64,000 nt of DNA from Catonia carolina (Eukaryota > Arthropoda > Insecta > Hemiptera > Achilidae), in contig JAQMRL010000007.1 of assembly GCA_035578175.1 (NCBI GenBank), forward strand, positions 48,990,727 to 49,054,726, read 5' to 3'. Below are positions 11,520-22,341 of this stretch, one piece after another. How positions within the stretch are numbered: the stretch's first letter is position 1; each line of letters starts with the position of its first letter. Position numbers and translations under genes: made by a program. Under the pieces are notes generated by a model, which saw only the letters and a list, made by a program, of their open reading frames with translations, was not told where the DNA came from and made no database searches.

Positions 11520-12290
11520 GAGTTGATCCTAGAGTGGGGCTCGTAGCGTGGTTATCACAGGGTCTGTCGATTAGTAACAACAGAAGATGATGGTAATAAT
11601 AAGCCTTAGGCCAGTAGCTAAGAAATTTATTCCATTTATCTGAATACATTCCCAGAAAATTGATCCATGGTAGTAGCAGTAACAGTTCTAGAAAAACGCG
11701 AGAAACGAGATAGAGGAAGAGAAAGAGAGAGTTAAGTAAAATAAAAAGAGTTGGAAAATATAAGGAGACACCATTTGCAATTTAGAAAAAGTATTCTCAC
11801 TCGAAGGAGAGCAGAGTAAAGTGAAGTCAGATGAAAAGCTCTCGCCAAATATTGAGCCGACTGGTGGAAACTATAAAATGCATCACCCGTACAAATAAAG
11901 AACGACGCCAGCTAGACCTGGAGGAGAAGCGAGCAAGACTTTGACTCGGGTGCGACCCGAATCTTCCAATATTTTATCCAAAGCAAACAAAAATGTTCAA
12001 TTCGTAGTCAGCTCACGTTAAAATCACACATCACGAGATATTAGACACGGCATCGTGAGCGCCCCTCAGGGAGTCTTAACGCCGGAACGCTTTCAGGTGG
12101 CAGCCACTCCACTCACAGTACACAGTAGACCTACGCCAGTGCCGCCTACGGTATGTAGTACGCAGTCCACCTTCTCAACTCCCTGCGCTATCATTAACAC
12201 TTGCAATTGAACACTTCAACTACCCCATCCCGCCGCGACCCAGCACCAACCATCTCAAACCTCCATCAACCACCCCCAAAACACTTGACT
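11520..12290. promoter_or_regulatory. GC-richer island, possible promoter or 5' exon
   Basis: Composition is clearly richer in G and C than the flanks, particularly 11900-12250 (GGGTGCGACCCGAATC, GAGCGCCCCTCAGGGAG, CCCATCCCGCCGCGACC). There is a purine-rich tract at 11700-11750 and a TATAAAA at about 11872. No long open frame and no homology are visible. It could be a promoter with 5' untranslated exon, or old repeat DNA. Confidence 0.3.
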
Positions 12291-13185
12291 TAAAAAAAAC
12301 GATCAAACTACACATACATCATCTTTCTTTCTTTTCACTTCTTGTTACAAGGGACAGTCGAAAAGTTAGTTGCAGTAGCTTATAATTCCTTCCTTAAATA
12401 TATTTTAATGAAATTCAATGTCTACATAATTATTCTTCAATCAACTGGTATAAAGTTTCTCATGCATCTAACAGAGTGTTTCAATTTCAACTTGTCGTAT
12501 CAACTGGAATTGGCGTCCAAATTATAAATTCGTTCAGTCTAAACCTCTTTTTGAGCAGGTTTCTGTTTGAAACCCCACGAAACTTCACAATGAATCTCCA
12601 ATATTGCATCTAGTTAAAGCTGATGAGGAGCCTACATTCCCGTATCTAAGTAACACAGGAGCCTCAAGGGCAGTAGCTGGCATATTATAGGAACTTAAAA
12701 ATAATACAACTATAAGGAAAACACATTTTGAATTACTTGCCCCTTGATTTTTCAACGTACTTAAAGAGAATATTAGGAATGACATATTCTTAACTTCATC
12801 TAGGTCAGGAATCTCACATCGGTCGTTTGTTTGAGCGGATAAGTTTTTTCATGCTGCATTCCATTGGCTTATTTTTATTAGTATTCTAAATGCATCGTAA
12901 CATAGTAGCAGTTCGTGATTACTCTCGAAATGGTTTGGGGAATAGATTGTTTGTTGTAAAAATATTGTGTTTTGTATGGGGTGGAGTGTGTTGAACAAGG
13001 ATAGTGAATTGCGATGAATCAGATGTTGTGAATAGGAATTCTAGGAAATCGAAAGTTTAGAAACGTATGTTTTTATTTTTATTCCTTCTATTTTTCTCAA
13101 GATTAGCGAAGATTTTGTTAGAAAGATCTCGTTTGTTTGGGAAACTATCAGACCGCCGGTATAAAAACAGTTAGCGCCTTTGTAA
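12291..13185. other. Non-coding stretch
   Basis: No gene or repeat recognised. Short frames (for example 12342-12527) look random. Confidence 0.35.
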
Positions 13186-13241
13186 CCGTCTGCATTAGCA
13201 GCAATTGCAAAACAGTCTCATGTAAAACCCCCCAAAAAGAA
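13186..13241 (+). mobile_element. SINE S1 tail-only fragment
   Basis: Contains CCGTCTGCATTAGCAG, CAATTGCAAAACAGTC and a degraded TAAAAC tail, i.e. only the last part of the S1 3' domain. A possible short target duplication (TTGTAA at 13180 and 13243) flanks it, but it is too short to be decisive. Confidence 0.65.
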
Positions 13242-13462
13242 ATTGTAATCAATCAGTTAATAATTGAATTGTAAAGGAAATGTGGGGGTTAGACCGATCG
13301 AAATAATATCGTTATGGGACCAATTCTGCGTACGGGTTGTAAAAGTTGGTTGTGGACCGATAAATCTATTGTTTTAGTTTTAAAGAACAGTATTTCTATA
13401 ATTAGTCAAGTTTAATTTAAGCTTAAGTTTTGTAGCCTAATTGATTTAATTTATTTTTGTTT

Positions 13463-13852
13463 AGGTCATCAGCCGAAAGGCTGGTTTGAAACTCTAGAGG
13501 CTTTACTAAGTAAAAAGAGGAGTGAGGTGGTTTACAATTACCTTCTTCACTGAGTGAAAAGTATGGTTATTAGCATGCCAGTTCCTCCGAAAAGCATCTA
13601 CCTTCTACCCTGCAAATGACACCTTCACTTCATTCTCCACAGTGTCTGGCTGTATAATAAAATGCATTACTCTCAGAGGAGATAACTCTGACTAGTGTCT
13701 TTTAAAACTCTACTCCTTCTTTTCTTAAATGTTTTAGTCATACAATTGGGTGACAATGTGATAAGAAACAGGACTATTTGTTGTAGCCCTGGAACTAGCA
13801 GATTGAGTGAAAATAATTTTGAACTCCTCCTGCCTGTTATGGGAAAGATTTA
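13463..13852 (+). repeat. Dispersed repeat family X, copy 1
   Basis: Opens with GTCATCAGCCGAAAGGCTGG (containing the small hairpin AGCCGAAAGGCT) and continues through CTCTAGAGGCTTTACTAAGT, AGGAGATAACTCTGACTAG and TAGCCCTGGAACTAGCAG. The same series of phrases occurs in reverse orientation at 37.2-37.9 and 38.2-38.8 kb, and partly at 53.0 and 53.9 kb. No open frame is seen. The class is unknown. Confidence 0.8.
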
Positions 13853-14529
13853 ATTTATGTAATCTATTAAATTGATGTGATTGTATATTTGTTGGTAGAC
13901 TAAGTTTAATAATCAGCTGTAATTAATAATAAATAAATAAATAACTTAAATAATTATTTATTTTATAATAATTAATATTATTATAATTATAATTGATTTT
14001 TGTACGTTTAAAGTAAGTCTGTTTATTATTAATCATACCCAGATCCCAATCGGACCTAGGATTAGGTGTTACAGTATTATTATTCATTATGAATATATTA
14101 AAAACGTTTTCATATTGTTATTATATTCGTTCGTTGTAAATTTGTACATTTACAACATTCTCGGATTGATATTCCAGCTGTCTCAAAGATATTTCTGAGG
14201 GTGCCTTGCAAAACTTTAAGAAATTTCAGATTGTTTGCTGGTGCCATAAGAAGTAAAATAGCTCCAATTAATAGGTGTATAGCTACAGAAAATTGTATAA
14301 ACGGAGAAGTAGATTTGTTTAACAGAGATACCAAAATTAAAGAAAAATTATATAAAATACTGAGTAAGAAGGCTGTGAATATTACGTAATGTTTATGTTA
14401 TTTTAAGTGTTTTATGTTTTTTATGTCTGTGTGATATGTGTTGGGCTCGGTGGCTGACTGTTTTTTTGGTGAAAGAAAAAAATTACAATGATAAAAATTA
14501 TATTGGTGCAGTATAGTAAGGCAAAATGC
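13853..14529. other. Non-coding stretch
   Basis: AT-rich with TAAT/AAAT runs at 13920-14000. A frame at 14201-14389 shows no recognisable domain and no coding support. Confidence 0.35.
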
Positions 14530-14620
14530 TATTGCTGTTCTACTGTACCACCTCGCATCCTTGCAACCAGCAATGGCAGTGGATGGAGACGGCAGGGTGT
14601 AAGACAGTTTGGAAGCCCCC
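14530..14620. repeat. Low-copy dispersed segment, copy 1
   Basis: Shares the run from a GCTGTTCTA-like start to GGAGACGGCAGGGTGTA and GGAAGCC with 16670-16760 (GCCGTTCTA ... GGAGACGGCTGGATGTA ... GAAAGCC). The two are diverged. The family is unknown. Confidence 0.45.
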
Positions 14621-14739
14621 CCCAAATAAAAAAAAATTGTTCAGTATTATTAATTAAATGATATTACAATCATCATCATCAGAATCTTCACCACCAATAC
14701 ATTATGATAATCACGATTATTATTAGACAGGACGAACCA

Positions 14740-15668
14740 CACATATTGTTACAAATTCAATTATGGAGGAACGGTTTAACATATAAAAAGTTAAAACAAA
14801 AAGATTCCCCACTAAATCATACCCAAGGAATCCATTAAAAAAACCGTTTCCGTTCAAGTACAAGCTGTGCCCTAAACTGAAGGTCATGGTTTCGATCTCA
14901 ATGCTTTCAAATGTAAACACTTGTTGTACAGTACATCATTTTAAAAGTACTTAAGTCTTAAAAATTTTGGTGGAAACAGATTTGAAAAAAATTAACGCTT
15001 TCAAAAATGGTGGTCATTAACGTGATTAGTATGGACACTCACAAAACCCCTGAATCTTCTTTTTAACTAATAATAAAATGAAAACCGTAAATAAAAATAA
15101 ATTTTTAAAATTTGATAAGCTCTCCAAAAATATGTCACAAGATCATATTTAAAAAAAATATTTTTGCCTCAAAAATTTCCAAATTTGAACTACCTAGTTA
15201 AAAATTCACGTAGTAAAACATTTTAAAATGGGAAGGTGTGTTGTGTTGTACATCATACTTTTTTAATATGTTTTGTGATATATTGTTAGAAAGCTTATCA
15301 AATTTTAAAACGGGTATTTGTATAGGCATACAGTTTTCTTTATCACAAGTTGAAAGGAAGATACAGACGTTCCGTAATTGTCCACATTAATTACGTTTAT
15401 GTCCGCCATTTTGGAATGCGTTATTGTTTTTGATATCTGTTTTCACCAATATAAATACATTTAAAATTATATTCTGAACATTACGTGTTTACATTTGAAA
15501 GTATTGAGATTGGAACCCATGACTTTCAGTTTAGAGCACAACTTGTATTTGAACGAAAACGATTTTATTTTTAATGGATTTCTGGGGTTGATTAAGTGAG
15601 GAATAATTTTGTTTCATTTTTCTATGTAAAACCAGTAACTAATCAGAAGAATGTGTTGTAGCTTTTGC
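14740..15668. mobile_element. Large imperfect palindrome (foldback element)
   Basis: Two arms of about 450 bp are inverted copies meeting near 15200. Examples are TTTCAAATGTAAACAC at 14907 against GTGTTTACATTTGAAA at 15485, and AAATTTGATAAGCT at 15109 against AGCTTATCAAATTT at 15292. Similarity runs along the whole arms with scattered differences. No transposase is present. This fits a foldback-type DNA element or a MITE dimer. Its right edge touches the Tc1 remnant. Confidence 0.8.
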
Positions 15669-15689
15669 TCCATTTATTTGAGAAGAATT

Positions 15690-16140
15690 CATTCTAATGG
15701 ATGATAATGCACGACCGCATGCTGCAAGAATGGTTTCACAGTATCTTCATGAAGTACGTATTAACCGTGTGACGTGCCGACCAACAGCCTAAACTTAAAT
15801 CCTATTGAGTACGTTTCATGCGGTCTTGGGTTCGAATCCCATTCAGGCACGGCATATTTTTATACGTTACAAAAAATCATTTCATTATTCACCGTCTGCA
15901 TTAGCAGTAACTGCAGAACAGTCGGACGTTAAACCAAAAAAAAAAAAAAAAAATATTGAGTACGTTTGGGTTAAGCTTAAAAAAAAGTTCGTCAATGTAA
16001 TGCCAAAAATCGTCAACAGTTGTATCATGAAGCGAAAGAAGGATGGTAGAATATTGACCAGGAAGAAATCCAAAATGTGATTCAAGGAATGCCGAGACGG
16101 ATGCTAGTTGTAATTAAGACAAGAGGAGGTAACTCGTTAC
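15690..16140 (+). pseudogene. Tc1-like transposase fragment, split by a SINE
   Basis: The frame reads ILMDDNARPHAARMVSQYLH, the DNxxxH catalytic block of Tc1-type transposases, followed by a degraded version of the LNPIE block. The host sequence is interrupted at 15817 by a SINE and resumes at 15954-15967 with IEYVWVKLKKKF. It ends with EEIQNVIQGMPRRMLVVIKT and a RGGN-like end. Tc1 transposases have about 340 residues, so only the last 40 percent remains, with frame breaks around 15775 and 16060. No inverted repeats were identified. Confidence 0.8.
15817..15953 (+). mobile_element. SINE S1, 5'-truncated, with target duplication
   Basis: Starts inside the tRNA-like head (CATGCGGTCTTGGGTTCGAA, with B box GGTTCGAATCC), continues with the S1 3' domain, and ends in a poly(A) of about 18. 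A perfect 14-bp target duplication, TATTGAGTACGTTT, lies at 15803-15816 and 15954-15967. The perfect duplication and long A-tail imply a young insertion into an old Tc1 copy. Confidence 0.95.
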
Positions 16141-16669
16141 TGAATTACTTATTCATTATAAATCACATAAAAATCATTTACTTTTAATTTTTTCCATTAT
16201 GTATGAACTAAATATAGAAAACTTTCATTCAATACTGTAACATTTCCGTTTTTGTTAAATAAAACTTTGTGTTTTAAAGCTAATTTATCTTAGTTTTTCA
16301 TAAAATTACCATAAATTAAATTTTCAACTCTAATTTTTTGTTAAAAAATATTAAATATTGCTTAAAATTATTATACATAGAATAATACGAGTAGTAACAG
16401 AAATGAACCTGGCACGTTGAAAAACTGATGTTTTTTGCACGTAGCCCAAAAGCTCACATGATGCGTTTATTTTGTCCAGGATTTTATATGTTACTGTCTG
16501 TCCATGTTCTTCGTATCTTAGTTTTGGATCATTGTCTATGGATATATGGTTTCATAATATTGTAAATAATAATATGGATACCTCTGATAAAAATGAATGA
16601 AAAAGTATAAATATGAAAAATGTTGCAATTTTGCTAAAAAATATTCAGCCAAATTGGTAAGTCTGTTTG
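16141..16669. other. AT-rich non-coding stretch
   Basis: No gene or repeat recognised. Confidence 0.35.
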
Positions 16670-16760
16670 CCGTTCTAATTTACTGACGAACTTCCATACC
16701 TGGCTGCACACCGCTCTGTGGGAGGAGACGGCTGGATGTAGGGAGTATGAAAGCCCTGAA
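16670..16760. repeat. Low-copy dispersed segment, copy 2
   Basis: Diverged partner of 14530-14620, same orientation, with GGAGACGGCTGGATGTA and GAAAGCC. It directly abuts CA-core copy C. Confidence 0.45.
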
Positions 16761-16763
16761 AAA

Positions 16764-17021
16764 CATCTGGTGTTAAACACTCACACAACTTTCTCTTGCC
16801 AATGGAAATAATTAACAAAATAACCTAACATTAGTAATAAAATATTAGAAAGAAACAAAAAAACTAAGCTCAATAAACATAATCTAATGTTAATCATGAG
16901 TGAAAGACGCAAAATGAAAATCGATCTCAGTTTGGCTTAAAAATACGGTAAATCACTCTTTCACGCTGAACTAGGCTCTGTAGAGAAAATTTCTCTATTC
17001 TGTTCACACACACACACACAC

Positions 17022-17071
<50 letters not shown>

Positions 17072-17128
17072 CACACGAAAACAATACTTTCCTTCCTCTA
17101 TATTCATATAGGCAAGAGAAAGTAAAAA
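16764..17128 (-). repeat. CA-core repeat, copy C (internal deletion)
   Basis: Both ends of the family are kept: TCTGGTGTTAAACACTCACA on one side, GGCAAGAGAAAGTAAAAAT on the other. The sequence jumps from AGGCTCTGTAGAGAAAAT to TTCTGTTCACACAC, so about 570 bp of the middle is gone. The (CA)n tract runs 17007-17082. A short derivative with both termini resembles how MITEs arise from longer DNA elements. Confidence 0.9.
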
Positions 17129-17259
17129 TGTAATACACGCGTTTCGAAATTTTTTGATCTTTGTTTCTTTCTGCCAGCAATAATTCAAGTTTTGGTATTT
17201 ATGTCAAGCCTATACGGCGTGTAGAAACTATCCATAGTAACTACTAGTTTAATATACTA
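17129..17259. other. Short spacer
   Basis: Nothing recognised between copy C and the pogo-like element. Confidence 0.3.
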
Positions 17260-17764
17260 CAGTAGGGATGCGTTTATCCAAAATTGATGGGATTAAGTCC
17301 TTTTAGATAAACAAACCTTCGGATAAACCGGAGCTTTGTTTAATAACTTGAAACCTGCAACCTTTGTATCGTTTACTCTTTTCTGTACAGTACTGTACTT
17401 GGTACGTATACTGTACTGTACTTTACTTTTACAGTCGGTATTTTATTCTTTTAAGGTGAATGTATTTTAAATTAAAAAAAAATACATTACACTGTATACT
17501 ACATAAAAACACAAAATTATTTATTTGTCAAAGAGCAGAAATTTAATTTAAATAAAAAATAAAACAGGACCGGTATTTACAGTAAGAAATTATTAACGTA
17601 TGGAATACAGTACAGTATGAAGTTTTTTTTTAAATTGTACAACAATGTGCAAAACAGTCTAGGTCTAGGCTTGTTCTTTTATGAAATAGTCTGTTACATA
17701 CTTGTGCTTCATTCTTGAAGATCTAGGGCTTTAAGATTTATTGAGCGGCTGTATCAATAACATA

Positions 17765-18725
17765 CGAGGTTTGATAAAAAAGTAACGGGAATTTTTTAAT
17801 TTCGCAGGTTTTGTAAGTCATATTTCCAATTTTTTTTACCTTCTTGGTACACCTGTTTCTTTCATATGTTCTCATTTGCAGCCATTTTGAATGTACAGTT
17901 TATTGTTGGTAGTTGAAAAGAGTGCACGTGTTTGCTTTTGCTCAGCGAATTGTTACTTCTAAAAAATAAATCAAAGAGGTTGCATTAAATTTTGTGTGAA
18001 AAATGATATCAAGTGTAGTACCTCATTCGAAATATTGAGAGTGGTTTTTGGTGAATCTACTATGAGTAAAACAAGAATTTATGAGTGCTACAAACGGTTC
18101 AAAAATGGTTATAAAAACGTTGAAGATGACAATCGTTATTGACGCTCTAGCACATCAGTAACCAACGAAAGCGTCGTAAAAGTGAAGAAATGATTCTAAA
18201 AGATCGGAGAATCACTATCAGAGAGGTTTCTGATGAGGTCGGTATATCATTTGGATCATGTCAAGAAACTTTTTCGGATGTTTTGGGCATGAAACGCGTG
18301 GCAACAAAGTTCGTTTGGAAATTACTGAATTTCAAATAAAAAGAACGTCGAGTGGATATCACCCAAGAGATTTGTGAATGAAGTCGAAGTCAACACTGGT
18401 CCAGAATTTTTGCAAACAGTCATAACAGGTGACGAAACATGGGTTTATGGGTATGACGTCGGTACCAAGGTTTCGACGTTTCAAGAGAACCTTGAAAGAA
18501 CGACGTTTTGCCACCATTGATGGCATGAAAACAGAATCACTAAAAGACCTGAAAGATATACCAAAAAGTGAGTTCCAGAAGTGCTTCCAAGATTGGGAAA
18601 AGCGCTGGCACAAGTGTATTATATCTGAGAATGATTACTTTGAAGAGGACAAATTGATATAGATAAAAAATTAAAACTATTTTAAGAAAAACTTAAATTC
18701 CCGTTATATTTTTGATCAGACCTCG
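17765..18725 (+). mobile_element. Mariner element, internally deleted
   Basis: Bounded by TA at 17763-17764 and 18726-18727. Inverted repeats start CGAGGTTTGATAAAAAAGTA on the left and, reading inward on the other strand, CGAGGTCTGATCAAAAATAT on the right, each followed by ACGGGAATTT. At 961 bp it is shorter than a standard 1.3 kb mariner. It sits wholly inside the pogo-like element, so it arrived later. Confidence 0.9.
17985..18662 (+). pseudogene. Mariner transposase, broken
   Basis: Translation gives the paired helix-turn-helix DNA-binding region (IKFCVKNDIKCS-like; MSKTRIYECYKRFKNGYKN, a stop in the RSGRP region; MILKDRRITIREVSDEVGIS; GMKRVATKFVWKLLNF, a second stop). Then comes VITGDETWVYGYDV, containing the first catalytic aspartate. 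The second and third catalytic blocks are deleted. Sequence resumes in another phase with RFRRFKRTLKERRFATIDG and FQKCFQDWEKRWHKCI, the usual mariner C-terminus, ending at a stop at 18662. At least two stops, one frameshift and the deletion make it inactive. Confidence 0.9.
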
Positions 18726-19022
18726 TACAAGGCAGCACAGTACTGTACTGTACTTTACAATAACTGAAACCTTCTATACACACACATCTTTAGATACATT
18801 GTACACTAAACTTATACAGTATTTGATTTACGTTTATTTTACAGTGTAGTACAGTCTGTAGTTGCAAAATTTCACACATCACTCTTATGACATGATTTTT
18901 ATTCTACTACTGTATCTATTATTTAAATTTGAATTCAAAACAAAAAATTAAAATATTTTACCTGTTTCGGATAAGTTGGACTTTCGGATATACACATTCC
19001 GGATAAAAGCGTCCCTAGCGTA

Positions 19023-19216
19023 TTTACCCAGAACACACAATCAACGGTCAGCCAGTAAGCTGAATATAAACTCAAGCCCAAAGGGGTAGTAGCAGTATTA
19101 TTCTTGTGGAATGGAGGTGGTAGGTCAAGTGACATACAAAACTGTACAATCTGTTTATTATAAAGGTTTTCACAACTCTATCCATACTACTATTTAATTT
19201 TACAATTATAGTGTTA
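19023..19216. other. Short spacer
   Basis: No recognised feature. Confidence 0.3.
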
Positions 19217-19220
19217 TTAA

Positions 19221-19884
19221 CCCTTCGCGTACAATAATAATAAATCCACCAAAAAATCTTTCCCACAGGAAGTTTTACGGATATATCCGCAAACGGTTTC
19301 AAATGGATATGATAGTTTAGCGGATATACGAGTATTCTTAAATTTAAAAATTCAATAAGAAAACATTTTGATTAAAATTTGTCTTAATAGTCTTCAAAAA
19401 TTATACCAAAATATATAATATTCCAGGAAATTTGCACCTTCAGAAGCTGAGTTGAAAGGACTGCCCACCAGCGTTTCGTGCCTGCCTCAAAATCAGTGTT
19501 CTATATTATGTCTCGTGCGTTTTCTGTTCATTAATACTTATGTCTGTTACATTCGTTCAATTTAATCATAATACTTCTTTTAAAAAATCTTTGTCTTCTC
19601 GTTTTAATCAACGTATAAATAATTTTTTAGCCAGCTCTATTTACGGATATATCCGAATACGTCACGGCTCTCAAATCCTCTAAAGACGGATTTAACAAAT
19701 CCATTATTATTGAGTAAAAATGAAAAGAAAACTATTTGATAAAATACTATTTACTATTTCCGTGGGTTCCAGGCCTTTTAAAACACTTTTCTACTCAAAA
19801 AAATACATTTTTGTAAAATTATTTTTACCCCAACCCATAATTTAAACGCTTCTGTAACAAGAAATTAATTCCGTTCACGAAGGG
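19221..19884. mobile_element. PiggyBac-type MITE
   Basis: Target TTAA is present on both sides (19217-19220 and 19885-19888). Ends are CCCTTCGCGTACA on the left and, on the other strand, CCCTTCGTGAACGGAA on the right. The 12-bp palindrome CGGATATATCCG occurs at 19278-19289 and 19644-19655. There is no transposase frame in 664 bp. TTAA plus CCCTT termini are the hallmark of piggyBac, so this is a non-autonomous derivative. Confidence 0.85.
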
Positions 19885-19888
19885 TTAA

Positions 19889-20427
19889 GGCATATTATTT
19901 AGCTACAAACAAAAAAAAACAAGAAATAAAATCTGCAAAAATTAAAAGATTTGATCTAAGAAATCAGGTAAGAAAAATGAAAAAGAAAACGTCATGTGCA
20001 CTCTTATAATCGAGAGTGATTAAGAAGAAGGAAAAGGAGAGAGGATAGGGTGAAAAACTGAAGGGATTTCAGAGTGTTTGTGGGAATGTGATAGAATATG
20101 GAGGAGAGGAGTGTACCGGGGTATTCGGGTGGCAGGTTGGGGGAGGGATGTCATTTGAGTCTACTGTTTAGTAGCATCGCTATTCTGTGAACGAGACTCT
20201 CACTTATTTTTATGATAAAGAGAAGAAGTTTACTTGCATTTATGAACACAGTTGGTAATGAAACATTGTTTACTTCGACTGAATTATAATTTATACTTCT
20301 TTACTTTCACACAATGTTTGTTTATGTCCAACGAGCTGAATTAGCCATTATTAGAAGTAAAAATATGATCTAAACAAGCATTCAGAATTAAATTAATTAT
20401 TATATATATATTAATAACATTAAAAAA
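19889..20427. other. Non-coding stretch with purine-rich tract
   Basis: A strongly purine-biased tract runs at about 20025-20150 (GAAGAAGGAAAAGGAGAGAG, GGGGGAGGGATG). No gene or repeat recognised. Confidence 0.4.
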
Positions 20428-21377
20428 ATCTGGTGTGAAACATTCACACAACTTGCTCTTGTCAATGATAATAATTAACAATATAACGTAACATTAGTGA
20501 TAAAACATTAGAAATATACAAAAAACCTAACTTCAAAAAACATAACCTTATTTTAATCATGAGTGAATGATGCAAAATGAAAATTAATCTCAGTTTGGCT
20601 TTAAAATACGGAAAATCACTCTTTCATGCTAAACTAGCCTCTGTAGAGAAAAATGCTTTAATTAAAAGTTGTAGATCTTTTAATTTTCTATAAATTTGGT
20701 TATACACTTTTGTCGTAAAATGCATACTAAGACTGAACTTCTCAAAAAATCGATTTTTTACAGATTTTCATGAAAAAAAAAACAGAAAATAACTAATTAC
20801 CGCTAAACCAAGCGTTATAGAAAAACATGTTTAAAATAAAAGTTGTAGGATTTTAAATTTTCTACAACTTTTGTTAAATTTTTGCGCTAAAATGCATATT
20901 AAACTCGTAATCTTAAAAGAAAACAATTTTTTACGAGAAAACAGCCTTTCCAAGAATTTCACCATGGGCCTACATGGCGCCTACCCTATCTTGTAAAGCA
21001 TTTAAAATATAGTAAACGAGGCGATTTTTAAAAAAAATCGTAGGACCCGTTTTTGAGACAATCGCAAAAAAGTGAAAAATGACACGAATAAGCTACTACT
21101 TCTGGTTGACTGATTTTGAACAAAATGCTCGTGTCGGGTTCTCTAGTGGTATCTAACTTAAGTTTCAAGTTTCAACTTCATAGAATATTTCATTCTTGAG
21201 ATATTTTGTTCACACACACCCACACACACCAATCGCTAAAAACATGTTTTTTTTTGGGTTCAGGGGATCTGAAAAAGTGTAGATCCGGTGAAAAATCAAT
21301 TTCGAAATATCGACATGAAAACAATAGGGCCTACTTTTCTTCCTATATATTCATAAAGGAAAGGGAAAGTAAAAATT
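20428..21377 (-). repeat. CA-core repeat, copy D (near full length)
   Basis: Runs from TCTGGTGTGAAACATTCACA to AAAGGGAAAGTAAAAAT. All blocks are in the usual order, including a short CA-rich tract (about 21209-21230) and TGGGTTCAGGGGATCTGAAA. It is moderately diverged from copies F and G. Confidence 0.9.
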
Positions 21378-21744
21378 CCGGGAGTTTATTTGCAGTTCAC
21401 GTTCTCAGCATTATTTCACTGTAGGCTTTTCTCGTTGCTTCCGTCCATCCTTTCTTTTGCTCCTTTTCTTCTTGGAAGCCCTTTCTCAGTTGCCAGCAGT
21501 ATTCTGTGTGAATTGCATAGAGACTCCTTGTATTTTGATAATTATTTTATTTTAATGATTTTAGTTTTTGTTATTGCGTTGTCGTTATTCTATGTTTTGT
21601 ATTATTTATTATTCTTAAAATTGTTGAATAACATTACAGGGATGTACACTGAATTGTCTTTTTGATAAACATTTTTGCAATTTCTTCTTGAAAATATATG
21701 CAAGAAGAGCGTCCCCTCTGATGACATATCGGTGATTAGCTTTT
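21378..21744. other. Non-coding stretch
   Basis: Overlapping short frames on both strands (for example 21390-21665 and 21821-21615) show no recognisable domain, and the second is crossed by the SINE scrap at 21745. Nothing supports a gene. Confidence 0.35.
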
Positions 21745-21764
21745 ATTCCGACTGTTCTGCAATT
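21745..21764 (-). mobile_element. SINE S1 micro-insertion
   Basis: Twenty bases, ATTCCGACTGTTCTGCAATT, are the reverse complement of the S1 3' domain. They sit between GATTAGCTTTT (21734) and GATTAGTTTTA (21765), a likely target duplication. No A-tail remains, so it could also be a repair-mediated scrap. Confidence 0.55.
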
Positions 21765-22162
21765 GATTAGTTTTAAACTGACTACATTATATGAATGATC
21801 TTGCAAACCAGTCGACTGCAACTTCCTTCAGATCAACCGCAGTTGGCACTGCGTTGCCGTCACCAGTTGCTCTGTGCTTGTACACAACCAACGACATATT
21901 TTCTCTTCATTGACCTTAGGACTGATTGTATAATGAAAATCATTACTTTTAGAGTAGATTACTGCGCTAAGGGCCAGATCTGTGCCTGTTTTTTTTGTGT
22001 TTAACTAGATGCGGTACAAGTTTCAAATATGGTTTAAAGAACAAAGGAAATAAAATTTGATGAAATAAACTTAAAAATTTGTAATTTTTTCAAACCAATT
22101 TCTTGGTTGATTAAAATTTTTTAATTCCTTTACAACTTCTTTGTACCTTTAATCCGACATTT
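21765..22162. other. Non-coding stretch
   Basis: No gene or repeat recognised. Confidence 0.3.
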
Positions 22163-22335
22163 AAGGGCCTGCTACGCTGAATGCGATCTACGTCCTGCGT
22201 TCCGGGCAAGTGATCGTAGCGTGCAAAATATTTTTTGTATGCTAGGGTTATTAATAAAGCGTGGCGCAAAGAGTGCGTTTTGATTGTTCGGGCGGCATCA
22301 GAACGCTGTAGGCAGAAACTACACCATGTAAAATG
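22163..22335. repeat. Possible DNA-transposon end (Harbinger-like)
   Basis: GGGCCTGCTACGCTGAATGC and following GC/TGCG-rich sequence, with GATCGTAGCG nearby forming a stem with CGCTAC. Such ends are common in PIF/Harbinger-type elements. No opposite end is visible, and it runs into CA-core copy E. Tentative. Confidence 0.2.
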
Positions 22336-22341
22336 GTGTAA

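Larger units (their letters stand above)
17260..19020. mobile_element. Pogo-like non-autonomous element hosting a mariner
   Basis: Ends are inverted copies: TA + CAGTAGGGATGCGTTTATCC on the left and, on the other strand, TA + CGCTAGGGACGCTTTTATCC on the right. TA target dinucleotides lie at 17258-17259 and 19021-19022. Further TTCGGATAA-like motifs occur inside both ends. TA duplication and CAG-like starts are typical of pogo/Tigger. Without the nested mariner it is about 0.8 kb and non-coding, with clusters of CAGTACTG/TACTGTAC near 17388-17425, 17605 and 18735-18760. Confidence 0.75.

Noticed and set aside
14201..14389. 62-codon plus-strand frame as a small gene
   Set aside because: No recognisable domain, no promoter or splice context, and an equally long frame overlaps it on the other strand.
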